Notes: a model not told the origin generated them from the letters alone. A stretch of DNA of 64,000 nucleotides from an uncultured Eubacterium sp. (GCA_910589665.1 CAJUTR010000011.1:1-64000); one strand, 5' to 3'. Shown: positions 50,632 through 58,920, counted from the first letter of the stretch. Numbers and translations: made by a program.

Positions 50632-52191
50632 TTATTTCTTCGCGGCACCTACAAAGGCGAACAAAGAGCCTTTCGGATCGTTGATCGTTTTTCCGAACAG
50701 GAGCGGTTTGCACTGGGAACGCCAGGACGTGCTGTCACAGAGTCCCCACAGTGTGATGCCGGTGATCCCCTTTGGATTTACGGCGGTGTTGCGGGTTTTT
50801 TGTTTTGTTACGATCGTTTCCATCAGTTCCTTGACAAATTTTTTCTGGTCGGCGCTGGTTTCTTTCTCGTCACGGTATGCGTATGTGGCAGAGGAGCCTT
50901 CCGTGTCAAAGTTGATCGTGAAATCGAGTTCGGTGATCTGGATTTCGTAACCGGAAGCAAGGAATTTTTCCAGCGCGTCGCCGTACTGTTTGACCGTCGG
51001 TACTTTCACGTCGACATGGCTCTGCATTCCGATACCGCCGCAGATTTTTTCCGGCTCGTCCTTGTTGATAAATGTTACGAGATCAAGTACCTGCTGCACG
51101 GAAAAGTACGTGTTATAGTCGTTATAGAAGAGCGTCACCTTGTCCTGGACCTCATAGCTTTTGAGGACGCCATATGCGACCTGGAACGCTTTTTTTACAT
51201 AGGAAGGCGAAGCACCCATATTGCCGTATACGCTGTCCCACACGGTTTTTCCGAAAGAACCGCGGTGCAGGTATTCATTTACGACATCCCACGCATAGAC
51301 GATACTTCCGGCGGAACCGGTCAGCGCCTTCTCTTTTTCCATTACGTGCGCCATTACATTGTGTACATAGAAATCCAAACGCGCGTCCATCGTCTGGGTG
51401 GAAACGACCGAGGAAGAACTATCGTAGGATTTCTGGAAGAACCAGCTCGGCGTCTGGCTGTGCCATACGAGCGTGTGGGCGCGCATGCGCAGTCCGTTTT
51501 TTGCGGCGACTTCCATCGCACCGTCCACCTCGCGGTAGTTTAGCTGCGGAACGGTTGGCTCGCTGTAGTTTTCCGGTATATAGTATCCGGCTGCCTTTGC
51601 TTCGGCTACGGTCATCGTTTTTGACTTGAAGCCGAGGATGTTATCCGGTTTCATTTCATTTTCCAGTGTAAAACTGTTAAAATGTTTTTTGATAAACGCC
51701 AAGGTGTTGTTTTTGCGCAGTTCCCTCGGAGCGGAACTTCCGTAATTAACGGCGGCGCCCATGTTTGGGATGATGTCTTTATAGGCGGCCAGGATGCTCG
51801 GCGCATTTACGATCTTTTTCTTGGCTACGGTAACTTTGCATTTGAGTTTATATGTTTTCTTGTCCAGTCTTACAGAACAGGACACGGTAGCGGTTCCCTT
51901 TTTGACTCCTTTGATCTTGCAGGATGTCTTCGTCTTTTTGGAAACTTTAACCGCCTTTTTGTTGCTGGTCTTCCATGTCACTTTCGCTTTTTTTCCCGCG
52001 CGGGACAACTTGATGGTTTTCGTTTTCCCCACGGTAACTGTTACTTTTTTGGCGGAAAGCTTTGGTTTTTTTGCTTTGGCGCCAGCTGGCGTTCCCGGTG
52101 CGACGACCGAGACTACGACGCCAAATAACACAGCATGTGCCATGATGCGCTTGGGAATGGCATTTGGCGTTTTTTTACTGGATGTAGTCAT
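50632..52191 (-). CDS. secreted GH10 endo-1,4-beta-xylanase with N-terminal Ig-like domain
   Basis: 519 residues. A hydrophobic segment at about 18-40 after a basic start looks like a signal peptide (AxA-like end near PAGAKA). Residues ~45-130 are a lysine-rich Big-type Ig-like domain (KVTVTVGKTKTIKLS, VTWKTSNKKAVKVS, GTATVSC). Residues ~140-515 are the GH10 barrel: NSFTLENEMKPDN, HTLVWHSQTPSWF, the acid/base glutamate in WDVVNEYLHRG, FYNDYNTYF, and the nucleophile glutamate in ITELDFTIN, then GITLWGLCDSTSWR. It cleaves xylan backbones outside the cell. It starts at 52191 behind GGAGGAAT, from a promoter overlapping the end of larC. Confidence 0.93.
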   Translation of the reverse strand: MTTSSKKTPNAIPKRIMAHAVLFGVVVSVVAPGTPAGAKAKKPKLSAKKVTVTVGKTKTIKLSRAGKKAKVTWKTSNKKAVKVSKKTKTSCKIKGVKKGTATVSCSVRLDKKTYKLKCKVTVAKKKIVNAPSILAAYKDIIPNMGAAVNYGSSAPRELRKNNTLAFIKKHFNSFTLENEMKPDNILGFKSKTMTVAEAKAAGYYIPENYSEPTVPQLNYREVDGAMEVAAKNGLRMRAHTLVWHSQTPSWFFQKSYDSSSSVVSTQTMDARLDFYVHNVMAHVMEKEKALTGSAGSIVYAWDVVNEYLHRGSFGKTVWDSVYGNMGASPSYVKKAFQVAYGVLKSYEVQDKVTLFYNDYNTYFSVQQVLDLVTFINKDEPEKICGGIGMQSHVDVKVPTVKQYGDALEKFLASGYEIQITELDFTINFDTEGSSATYAYRDEKETSADQKKFVKELMETIVTKQKTRNTAVNPKGITGITLWGLCDSTSWRSQCKPLLFGKTINDPKGSLFAFVGAAKK

Positions 52192-52255
52192 ATGAATTCC
52201 TCCTACTCATTTTATTATTTGTGCAGACCGGTTTTTTAGTTCCGGTTTTTCTTCT

Positions 52256-52284
52256 ATTATACAAGAGGTTTATCCAATGTTCAA
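52256..52284 (-). promoter_or_regulatory. promoter of the xylanase gene
   Basis: On the - strand: TTGAAC (52279-52284), 17-base spacer, TATAAT (52256-52261), about 65 bases upstream of the xylanase start. The -35 lies inside the last codons of larC. A short ACCGG/CCGGT hairpin sits in the leader near 52227-52246. Confidence 0.7.
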
Positions 52285-53583
52285 GCGTGTTTTCAGTTCT
52301 TCCATGTTTATGTCATTTTCCTTTGCGATGTGTGCTAGATCCTCATATTCCAGTTTGGAACGTGTGACGCCGTAGCCGGAGGATATTTTTTCCCGCACCG
52401 GGCCGAATGGGGTATCATGTGTTTCGATCGTGCGCGCCAGATAGTGGCGTCGCTGTTTTGTTTCCCGTATGCCGAGCGTCGTCGTATGCCGGAACAGAAG
52501 GGAAAGGATCGTTTCCTTTTCCTGTTCGCGGCAGAGAACGGATAAAAGGGTGCCAGGTCTTGATTTTTTCATGCCGGCGGGAACGGTAAAGACATCAAGA
52601 GCGCCGCCTTCGAGCAGGCGTTCGGCCGCAAATCCGATCATTTCGGCGGTCATATCGTCTATCTGGCATTGCAGCTCCCAGACTGTTTCCGTCGTTCCAG
52701 TCGATGATTCCCCGATCATTGTCCGCACGCAGTTTGCGGCAGAAAAGTCCTTGATTCCCATACCATATCCAATTTTTTCCACCTGCATGACAGGCATGTC
52801 CCCAAATCGTGTGGCAAAATGCCTGAGTAGTGCCGCGCCGGTCGGCGTGCACAATTCGCCCTGGATGCTGCCTCCGTAGATCGGCGCGCCGCGCAGGATG
52901 TGGGCAGTCGCAGGTGCTGGTATGGGCAGGATGCCATGCGCGCATGCTACTTGGCCGCTGCCGACGTGGATCGGAGAAACGATGACCTCGTCTGGGGCAA
53001 GTTTTTCCATGAGCAGGCAGACCGCGGTAACATCCGCGACGGCATCCATCGTACCGACTTCATGAAAATGGATTTCGGATACGGGAACGCCGTGGGCGCT
53101 GCTTTCTGCCTGAGCGATCAGATCATAGACGGAGATCGCATGTTCTCTTACGCTTTGTGAGATCGGCAGTTTTTCTAATATGTGCCCGATCTGGTGCATG
53201 CTACGGTGGGAATGGTGGGAATGCTCATGCAAGTGGTCGCGTCCCAGTGAGTGCCTGTGTTCATGCGTGTGTCCGTGTTCCAGCGAGTGCCTGTGTTCAT
53301 GCGAGTGTTCGTGCTCATGCGGGTATTCGTGTTCATGCGGGTGCTCGTGTCCATGCAGCTGCTCATGATCAATCTCCTCCCTGCCATGTATTTTCACGGA
53401 AACGTGTGTACCCATTATCCCGCACTTTGTGGAAGGGTGTGTGCTAAATCGCACGCTGGGAATGCCTAAGGCGTTAAGTTCAGTGACAGCTGCATCCGGA
53501 TCGGGCAGCAGTTCCAGCAGGGCTGCTGTGAGCATATCGCCCGCGGCCCCCATGCTGCAGTCAATGTATAATGATTTCATCAT
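52270..53583 (-). CDS. larC: LarC, nickel insertion enzyme for the nickel-pincer nucleotide cofactor
   Basis: 437 residues; LarC (formerly DUF111) is the CTP-dependent cyclometallase that inserts Ni into the pyridinium bisthiocarboxylate nucleotide. Motifs: YIDCSMGAAGDMLTAAL at the start, ISEIHFHEVGTMDAVADV, SPIHVGSGQVACAHGILP, PTGAALLRHF and GIRETKQRRHYL near the end. Residues ~73-130 are an extreme His/Glu/Ser stretch (24 His of 58 residues), a plausible nickel store; many LarC proteins have a shorter one. Two adjacent ATGs allow a start one codon later. It is the last gene of larE-larB-larC, 114 bases after larB. The single-protein form is used: no frameshift separates two LarC halves here. 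Confidence 0.94.
   Translation of the reverse strand: MMKSLYIDCSMGAAGDMLTAALLELLPDPDAAVTELNALGIPSVRFSTHPSTKCGIMGTHVSVKIHGREEIDHEQLHGHEHPHEHEYPHEHEHSHEHRHSLEHGHTHEHRHSLGRDHLHEHSHHSHRSMHQIGHILEKLPISQSVREHAISVYDLIAQAESSAHGVPVSEIHFHEVGTMDAVADVTAVCLLMEKLAPDEVIVSPIHVGSGQVACAHGILPIPAPATAHILRGAPIYGGSIQGELCTPTGAALLRHFATRFGDMPVMQVEKIGYGMGIKDFSAANCVRTMIGESSTGTTETVWELQCQIDDMTAEMIGFAAERLLEGGALDVFTVPAGMKKSRPGTLLSVLCREQEKETILSLLFRHTTTLGIRETKQRRHYLARTIETHDTPFGPVREKISSGYGVTRSKLEYEDLAHIAKENDINMEELKTRLNIG
53194..53367 (-). repeat. imperfect tandem repeat encoding the His-rich segment of LarC
   Basis: Degenerate 6- and 18-base units (CAY-GAR-CAY type codons) give HEHPHEHEYPHEHEHSHEH-like protein sequence; the block HEHRHSL occurs twice. 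The repeat lies wholly inside the larC reading frame and keeps it open. Confidence 0.8.
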
Positions 53584-53697
53584 ATCCTCATTTCTACTAC
53601 GTGTTGTGTTGCGCTAAGCCGTAGATGGTATCGTTTACTCGTGTTTTGTCCCCCGCCGCTCGTTATACGCAATAAGTATCCACGGCCGACCAAGTGT

Positions 53698-54456
53698 TTA
53701 TGCTTTTCTCGGTTCCATGTGGTTGATCATACTAGCGAGATAACCGGCGCCGAACCCGTTATCAATATTAACGACGGAGACACCGCTTGCACAGCTGTTC
53801 AACATGGAGAGAAGCGCCGAGAACCCGCCAAAGGATGCCCCATACCCGACGCTGGTCGGAACAGCGATGACCGGGCAGTCGGCGAGTCCGCCGATCACGC
53901 TGGCAAGCGCTCCCTCCATACCTGCCGCGGCGATGATGACGCTTGCGCTCATCAGAATCTCTTTTTGGGCGAGCAGGCGGTGGAGGCCAGCGACCCCTAC
54001 GTCATAAACCCGTGCAACCTCATTTCCTAATACCTCGGCCGTCAGGGCGGCTTCTTCGGCGACGGGTATATCGCTCGTTCCTCCGGTGGCGACCACGATC
54101 GTTCCGATGCCGTCCGGCTGTCCCGGTTGCCCGATGATGCCGACACCGGCTTCTTCATGAAAATGCAGGGGGTGGCGTTCCCGGATTTCGTCAGCGGCTT
54201 TTTGGGAAAGACGGGTAATGAGTATCACATCCTGACCATTTTTTTTCATAGTATCCAGAATGCCGATGATCTGTCCGGCTGTTTTCCCGGCGCCATATAT
54301 GACCTCAGCCGCCCCCTGCCGCACGTTTCGGTGAAGATCGACTTTCGCATAGCCGATGTCTTCAAACGGCTTTGTTTTGATCGCCAGTAAAGCCTCGTCT
54401 ACCGACAGCGTTCCGTGCTGGACGGCGGTGAGGATGTCTTTGATTTCTGTTTTCAT
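53698..54456 (-). CDS. larB: LarB, pyridinium-3,5-biscarboxylate mononucleotide synthase
   Basis: 252 residues with a PurE-like C-terminal domain. LarB carboxylates nicotinate adenine dinucleotide and releases the mononucleotide, the first step in making the nickel-pincer cofactor. Motifs: RQGAAEVIYGAGKTAGQI in the N-terminal half, then VATGGTSDIPVAEEAALTAE, DVGVAGLHRLL, IIAAAGMEGALASVIGGL and PTSVGYGASFGGFSALLSMLNSC. Its ATG overlaps the larE stop by 4 bases, so the two are coupled. larC follows after 114 bases with no obvious signal. Confidence 0.94.
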   Translation of the reverse strand: MKTEIKDILTAVQHGTLSVDEALLAIKTKPFEDIGYAKVDLHRNVRQGAAEVIYGAGKTAGQIIGILDTMKKNGQDVILITRLSQKAADEIRERHPLHFHEEAGVGIIGQPGQPDGIGTIVVATGGTSDIPVAEEAALTAEVLGNEVARVYDVGVAGLHRLLAQKEILMSASVIIAAAGMEGALASVIGGLADCPVIAVPTSVGYGASFGGFSALLSMLNSCASGVSVVNIDNGFGAGYLASMINHMEPRKA

Positions 54457-55199
54457 GAGCGAACCTCCAGATCAAGTAAAACATCGGAATACATTGGCTT
54501 GAGTTCTGTGACAATGCGCGTCCGGTTTGCTAGGATGGTATCAAGTTGTGCCGCGGGAACCTGTATGTTAGCGGCGTCCCCGAAAAGCCGGACACGAAAG
54601 TCAGTCAGACCGAGGGAGGACAGAATCTGTTCGGCGTATTCCGTGCGTTCCAGTTTTTCCGCCGTAATGGCCGAGCCGGACGGGATTCTTGTGGCAAGGC
54701 AGGCATAAGCTGGCTTGTCCCAGGTGAATAAGCCGGCCTCTTTTGATAACCGCCGTATGTCTTCCTTTGTCAATCCGCATTCCCGTAAAGGAGAACGGAT
54801 CGAACATTCGATGAGCGCCTGCATTCCCGGGCGGTCGTCTGCCTGATCCGAGGCATTTGTGCCGTCAAGCACGATGGAAAATCCGTCTTCGGCCGCCGCT
54901 TTTATGATCCGGGTAACGATGGTTTTCTTGCAGTAATAACATCGCTTGGCAGAATTTTCTGTGATTTCCGGCGTACAGAGCAGATCGGTTTTCAGTACAG
55001 TCAGATCGGCGTGGAGACAGGATGCCATACGCCTTGCCTCTTCGAGTTCAAAGCGCGGTTGAAAGGCAGATTTTACAAAATACGCCTTTACTTCCGTGCC
55101 ATAGGTGACAGCGGCGTATAACAAAAAGGCGGAGTCCACCCCGCCGGAAAAGGCGATGGCTGTTTTCGGATGATTCTGAAAAAATGCGGCTAGATCCAT
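54453..55199 (-). CDS. larE: LarE, sulfur transferase for the nickel-pincer cofactor
   Basis: 248-residue PP-loop ATPase. The PP-loop is SGGVDS at residues 18-23; KRCYYCK (Cys87, Cys90) and LDGTNASD follow, then Cys167 in PAYACLATRIPSG, which I take as the counterpart of the sulfur-donating cysteine of the sacrificial type. LarE adenylates the pyridinium carboxylates and converts them to thiocarboxylates. Whether this copy is sacrificial or Fe-S dependent I cannot decide by eye. First gene of the operon; GAGGG precedes its ATG, and a large hairpin (55221-55265) stands in its leader. Confidence 0.93.
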   Translation of the reverse strand: MDLAAFFQNHPKTAIAFSGGVDSAFLLYAAVTYGTEVKAYFVKSAFQPRFELEEARRMASCLHADLTVLKTDLLCTPEITENSAKRCYYCKKTIVTRIIKAAAEDGFSIVLDGTNASDQADDRPGMQALIECSIRSPLRECGLTKEDIRRLSKEAGLFTWDKPAYACLATRIPSGSAITAEKLERTEYAEQILSSLGLTDFRVRLFGDAANIQVPAAQLDTILANRTRIVTELKPMYSDVLLDLEVRS

Positions 55200-55220
55200 A
55201 AAAAATCCCTCTTTCGTTTC

Positions 55221-55265
55221 ATGATGATGTTGGGGGCAAAAGGTGTTTTGCCCCTAACTCATCAT
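55221..55265. promoter_or_regulatory. large hairpin in the larE leader
   Basis: Arms of about 20 bases: 55221-55241 with 55246-55265, around GGTG. The inner stem is GGGGCAAAA/TTTTGCCCC and the outer stem ATGATGA/TCATCAT. It ends 22 bases upstream of the larE start on the - strand. No U-run follows directly on either strand, so it may be a leader control element; it could also close the upstream kinase transcript. Confidence 0.55.
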
Positions 55266-55317
55266 AATGATAAATGAAGTATAGCACATCGTGAGATAAA
55301 GGAAAAGAAAAAGTTGA

Positions 55318-56658
55318 TCATATAAGACTGTTTTTCACGGGGGGATGGAGACGTTTTTTCACGTCGATGATGGGGATCACGATATCCATAGAGAACGTGC
55401 TGCCGAATTTGTGCTTTAAAAACCCATGATTTTTCTCAACGATAGTTTCGATATTATCCATCCCATATCCATGTTTCAGAAAATCAGTTTTTGGTCGGGA
55501 CGCGCATTCTTCCGCGGGATCATATGTATTTTCAATATGGATGTAAAAAATATCATTTTCATTGACCGAGATCGTGAGAGCGATATAATTGTGACCAGCC
55601 GCATTTTTCCGGCAGGCGTTGAAGCTGTTGTCCAGCAGGTTTCCGAGGATCACACATAAATCATAGTCGTTAATGGGAATGCGGTTCGCGTCAATTTTCA
55701 GAGTGGGGGAAAAGGAAATACCATTTGTTTCAGCAATATTTTTAAAGTTGCTGACAAAGGCGCCGATCACCAGATTTCCCGTGTTGATCTCCGTGTAAGT
55801 GTCCTCAATATCTTTCATGGCTAATTGCAGGTATTGGCACAGTTCTGTGTACTCCTGCCGCTTGAGGTGTTCCTGAAGGATAAAATAGTGTTTCTTGGTA
55901 TCATGGATCAGGCGGCGGTTTGTTTTATAAGCGGCTCCCAGCTGGACATATTTCTCCTTTTGGTATGCGATCTGCATTTCCATCTGACGCAGCCGGTGCA
56001 GCGCCTGTTCCTGCTGGAAACTTTTATTGATCATCCAGTGATTCAGGATATTTAACAGGGAAAGGGCAATATAAAGGCAAAGGAAAAAGGTTTGGTTGTT
56101 GCCCGTCATGATATCTTCAATCGGCACGAGCAGCATGGTTACTAATGAAACGAGCGGTGTGGTCAGGATAAAGATGTGGTAATTCGGATTTTGGCCGAAC
56201 AGTTTTCGGTTCCCAAAAAAGGAAACGATCAGGGTAAGGAAAAATAATACAATCTTGGAGCCTAAGTTCATCATGATCGCAAGGGACGCATCGGAAATGA
56301 TAAATATGGACGGGCGGATCATTTCCATGAGCATGGTAAAAATCGTTTCTCCCAAAACGGCCAAAGCTTGAAAGATCAAAACAGAAAACAGACGGTGGCG
56401 CATGGATGTCTGATATAAAAATGTCAGTGCGTAGGAGGTCAGTAAACTGACCGATGTAGCGAGAATAAATTTGTGATTGCCAGAAAGGGACGCTGTCAGC
56501 GTTTCGTTGGCAAATAGGATCGCTTCCATGATACAGTAGGAAGCGTAAAAAGCATAATGTGATACATGTTCTCGTCTGCGTTGCAGAACATTGTTAAAAA
56601 ATGTAAGAATTAGAAATAGATCAAAAGCATATGTAAATATGATTATGATTGTGTTCAT
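55318..56658 (-). CDS. GHKL-type sensor histidine kinase (AgrC-like)
   Basis: 446 residues: about six hydrophobic segments in the first ~215, a short coiled region, then a DHp-like segment with the likely phospho-histidine in LIHDTKKHYFILQEHL, and a C-terminal GHKL ATPase (NDYDLCVILGNLLDNSFNAC, KHGYGMDNIETIVEKN). This is the 10HK/HPK10 class, which senses peptides or envelope signals and normally pairs with a LytTR regulator encoded upstream. Here the expected position upstream is taken by a LytTR remnant that has lost its receiver (56680-56871), so the kinase has lost its cognate partner and probably its promoter. Confidence 0.9.
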   Translation of the reverse strand: MNTIIIIFTYAFDLFLILTFFNNVLQRRREHVSHYAFYASYCIMEAILFANETLTASLSGNHKFILATSVSLLTSYALTFLYQTSMRHRLFSVLIFQALAVLGETIFTMLMEMIRPSIFIISDASLAIMMNLGSKIVLFFLTLIVSFFGNRKLFGQNPNYHIFILTTPLVSLVTMLLVPIEDIMTGNNQTFFLCLYIALSLLNILNHWMINKSFQQEQALHRLRQMEMQIAYQKEKYVQLGAAYKTNRRLIHDTKKHYFILQEHLKRQEYTELCQYLQLAMKDIEDTYTEINTGNLVIGAFVSNFKNIAETNGISFSPTLKIDANRIPINDYDLCVILGNLLDNSFNACRKNAAGHNYIALTISVNENDIFYIHIENTYDPAEECASRPKTDFLKHGYGMDNIETIVEKNHGFLKHKFGSTFSMDIVIPIIDVKKRLHPPVKNSLI

Positions 56659-56679
56659 TTTTATCGTGTTCCTTCCTTT

Positions 56680-56871
56680 TTAAAGTTTTTTCATTTCCAC
56701 TATATTGTTCAAAAAAATGTGCTGCAATTTCTTTTCATAGCCTCTGCTGATTGGAACGGTCTCGCCATTGTCCAATATGGCAGAGTGTTTGTGGAAATAG
56801 TGTATGCAGGCTAGGTTTAGAAGGATACCGCGGTAGCAGGGTAAAAATTGGTAATCGGCTAGTTTTTCTGC
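56680..56871 (-). pseudogene. 5'-truncated LytTR response regulator (DNA-binding domain remnant)
   Basis: Reading the - strand upstream of the GHKL kinase gives an open frame ending at a TAA (56680-56682). Its translation contains AEKLADYQFLPCYRGILLNL, then CIHYFHKHSAILDNGETV, then PISRGYEKKLQHIFLNN and VEMKKL-stop. This is the latter part of a LytTR domain (compare the typical F-x-x-x-H/Y-R-x-x-L-V-N and G-x-x-I-P-I-S-R patterns). Receiver domain and start are absent; recognisable sequence stops at about 56871, exactly where an FtsX fragment begins on the other strand. It lies 21 bases ahead of the kinase, the usual regulator-kinase order. Confidence 0.82.
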
Positions 56872-56873
56872 CC

Positions 56874-57446
56874 GAGAAGGTTGTTCGCGAACAGTTTGCT
56901 CCTCTTAATCAGTTTGTGAATTTCAATGCGGTAAAGGGAAAAGAAACAGAGCTGGGAGTCTGGCTTAGGGAACACTCGCTGGAGCACGGATACACCATTT
57001 GGGATGATGTGAAAAAATATGAGGCCGCGTATGACACGCAGACGACCCTGCGCGCCATACTTTGGAGCGTATTTGTGGCGGTGCTGCTTATAAGTGCCCT
57101 GCACATATTTAATACGGTGCGGAGCAGCATTATGACGAGGAAGAAGGAACTGGCGATCCTGATGGCGCTCGGTATGAGCCGGTGGCAGGTAAGAAAAAGC
57201 GTACTTTGGGAACATGCCGCATACGGTGTCTTTGCCGGGGTGGCTGGCAGCCTCCTATCCCTCGCGCTTTTGGAGCGGCTTCTGAAACTGCTGTCGGGTG
57301 CCGACAGTGTGAATATGGTGATCCCGTGGGATTATCTGGTATCAGGTTTTAGCGGTGTAGTGTTGTTGAGTCTGGCCGTGGCATTTGCGGCGACGGGAGT
57401 ATTTGCGAAAACGAGTATCGTGGAGGAGATGAGAGAACATGATTGA
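56874..57446 (+). pseudogene. 5'-truncated FtsX-family ABC transporter permease
   Basis: About 190 codons of the C-terminal half of a MacB/LolE-type permease: a short external part, then three membrane segments (AILWSVFVAVLLISALHIF, a second after the MTRKKELAILMALGMSRWQV hallmark, and a last SGFSGVVLLSLAVAFAATGVF), ending SIVEEMREH. The normal N-terminal membrane helix and large external domain are missing. The open frame can be extended left to 56751, but that part is antisense to the LytTR remnant and is not permease-like. No start codon or ribosome site fits. The stop overlaps the ATPase ATG by 8 bases, as in intact permease-ATPase pairs. Confidence 0.8.
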
Positions 57447-58113
57447 AATTCGGGATTTAAGAAAAATGTACCAAACGGGGAATACCGTGGTGCGCGCACT
57501 GGACGGGGTTACGACCCGGATTGGCGACGGGGAGATCGTAGCGGTGATTGGAAAGTCTGGTTCCGGCAAAACGACGCTGTTGCACGCGCTGGGCGGCATG
57601 GACGTACCGGCTGGCGGGGAGATCGTGGTGGATGGGAGCGAGATCACCGGAAAGAAGGAAAAAGAATTAGCAGATTACCGTCTCAGAAAGATCGGTTTTG
57701 TGTTTCAGTTTTTTCATCTCATTCCGGTTTTGACCGTGAAGGAGAATCTGATGCTTCCTCTGCTCATTGACGGAAAACCGGCAGATGAGGCGTATTTGTC
57801 TGAACTGATCGATATACTGGGCCTGGAGGAAAAGCTGAACGTGTATCCGGGGCAGTTATCGGGAGGACAGAAGCAGCGTGTGGCGATCGGCCGCGCGATG
57901 GTGCATAAGCCGGGACTTCTGCTTGCGGATGAGCCGACGGGAAATCTGGACTCGGCGACGGCAGGGGAAATCCTGGACCTGCTGCTGGGATGTGCCAAGA
58001 GGTTTGATCAGACGATGGTCATCGTAACGCACGACATGGAGGTGGCCGGGAGATGTGGGAGGGTGCTGGAGATTTCCGATGGGAAGATCGTGGGGGAGCA
58101 TGAAAATCGGTAA
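57439..58113 (+). CDS. ABC transporter ATP-binding protein (MacB/LolD type)
   Basis: 224 residues, complete. Walker A GKSGSGKTT, Q-loop FVFQFFHLIP, signature LSGGQKQRVAIGRAM, Walker B LLLADEPTGNLD and the H-loop VTHDMEVAG are in order. ATPases of this class drive FtsX-type permeases that export peptides or lipids or signal in the envelope. Its only adjacent permease is truncated, so the transporter may be non-functional unless another permease pairs with it. ABC plus GHKL/LytTR regulators next to each other is the layout of peptide-sensing resistance modules. Followed by a terminator at 58184-58213. Confidence 0.92.
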   Translation: MIEIRDLRKMYQTGNTVVRALDGVTTRIGDGEIVAVIGKSGSGKTTLLHALGGMDVPAGGEIVVDGSEITGKKEKELADYRLRKIGFVFQFFHLIPVLTVKENLMLPLLIDGKPADEAYLSELIDILGLEEKLNVYPGQLSGGQKQRVAIGRAMVHKPGLLLADEPTGNLDSATAGEILDLLLGCAKRFDQTMVIVTHDMEVAGRCGRVLEISDGKIVGEHENR

Positions 58114-58183
58114 TCATTAAAAACAAGGGGCTGCCGCACTGGCAAAACGGACTGGTGGGCAGCGGTTTTCAAAAATTTAATCC

Positions 58184-58213
58184 AACTGCCAGATTTATTG
58201 TGGTCTGGCAGTT
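58184..58213 (+). terminator. intrinsic terminator after the ABC ATPase gene
   Basis: AACTGCCAGA (58184-58193) pairs perfectly with TCTGGCAGTT (58204-58213) across a 10-base loop, followed by ATTTATTTCTATG. The rest of the 225-base gap also holds the next promoter. Confidence 0.7.
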
Positions 58214-58263
58214 ATTTATTTCTATGTCTTTCAAAAAATTTTATCACTTATAAAAAAATCTGA

Positions 58264-58292
58264 TTGACTCCATAAATGACACTACTTATAAT
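58264..58292 (+). promoter_or_regulatory. promoter of the GNAT gene
   Basis: TTGACT (58264-58269), 17-base spacer, TATAAT (58287-58292); about 47 bases upstream of the next start codon. Close to consensus. Confidence 0.75.
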
Positions 58293-58338
58293 AATAGCAG
58301 ATAGCATTGGCGTAAGCTGAGAAAGCAGAGGTGTTTAT

Positions 58339-58920
58339 ATGGCTGTGAAAGGAAAGCAGGAAGCGCGGTCCCGTCGGCTGTTTGCGGCTTCTGATCAACA
58401 TCTGCATGAGAGGTTTGCATTTAGAAATATAAGAAAAGAGGAGTCCGGCCAGGCAGCACGGATCGAAAGGATCTGCTTCCCCCCGAATGAGGCGTGTTCG
58501 ATGGAGATGATCGTTTCGCGGATCGAACGGGTACCAGAATTGTTTTTGGTGGCGGAGGACAGAGGGACAGGAAATCTGGCCGGATTTTTAAGCGGACTTG
58601 CGACAGATGAATCCGCTTTTCGAGATGATTTTTTTTCGGATGCTTCCCTGTATGATCCAAATGGAACAAATATCATGCTGTTAGGACTGGATGTGCTTCC
58701 AGACTACCGAGGTCAGGGATTGGCGCGGGAATTAATGTATGAATACCTCCGAAGAGAGTGCGAAAAGGGGACACAGTGTGTCCGTCTGACTTGTCTGCCT
58801 GCTAAGATCGAAATGTATAAAAAAATGGGGTTTTGTGATGAGGGGGTATCACAGTCTGTATGGGGTGGAGAACAGTGGCATGAGATGAGTTGTGAACTTA
58901 ATGGAACGCGTAAAATGTGA
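58339..58920 (+). CDS. GNAT-family N-acetyltransferase (AANAT-like)
   Basis: 193 residues. Acetyl-CoA binding motif A is MLLGLDVLPDYRGQGLARELM with the R/Q-x-x-G-x-G/A loop; the acceptor side shows AARIERICFPPNEACS near the N-terminus and CLPAKIEMYKKMGF toward the end, as in the small arylalkylamine-type GNATs of Firmicutes. The first ~30 residues are basic and unusual for the family. Substrate unknown. It has its own promoter, and the sortase promoter overlaps its stop codon. Confidence 0.85.
   Translation: MAVKGKQEARSRRLFAASDQHLHERFAFRNIRKEESGQAARIERICFPPNEACSMEMIVSRIERVPELFLVAEDRGTGNLAGFLSGLATDESAFRDDFFSDASLYDPNGTNIMLLGLDVLPDYRGQGLARELMYEYLRRECEKGTQCVRLTCLPAKIEMYKKMGFCDEGVSQSVWGGEQWHEMSCELNGTRKM

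Noticed and set aside
50800..51543. 247-codon open frame on + inside the xylanase gene
   Set aside because: Antisense to an unmistakable GH10 catalytic domain; composition is that of a shadow frame.
53157..53469. Repetitive Cys/Val/His-rich open frames on + and a CRISPR-like appearance
   Set aside because: They are readings of the His-codon repeat in larC; the units are 6-18 bases, degenerate and without spacers, so not a CRISPR array or a real protein.
56751..56873. N-terminal 41 codons of the open frame leading into the FtsX fragment
   Set aside because: They are antisense to the LytTR remnant and do not resemble any permease N-terminus; only the part after about 56874 is permease-like.
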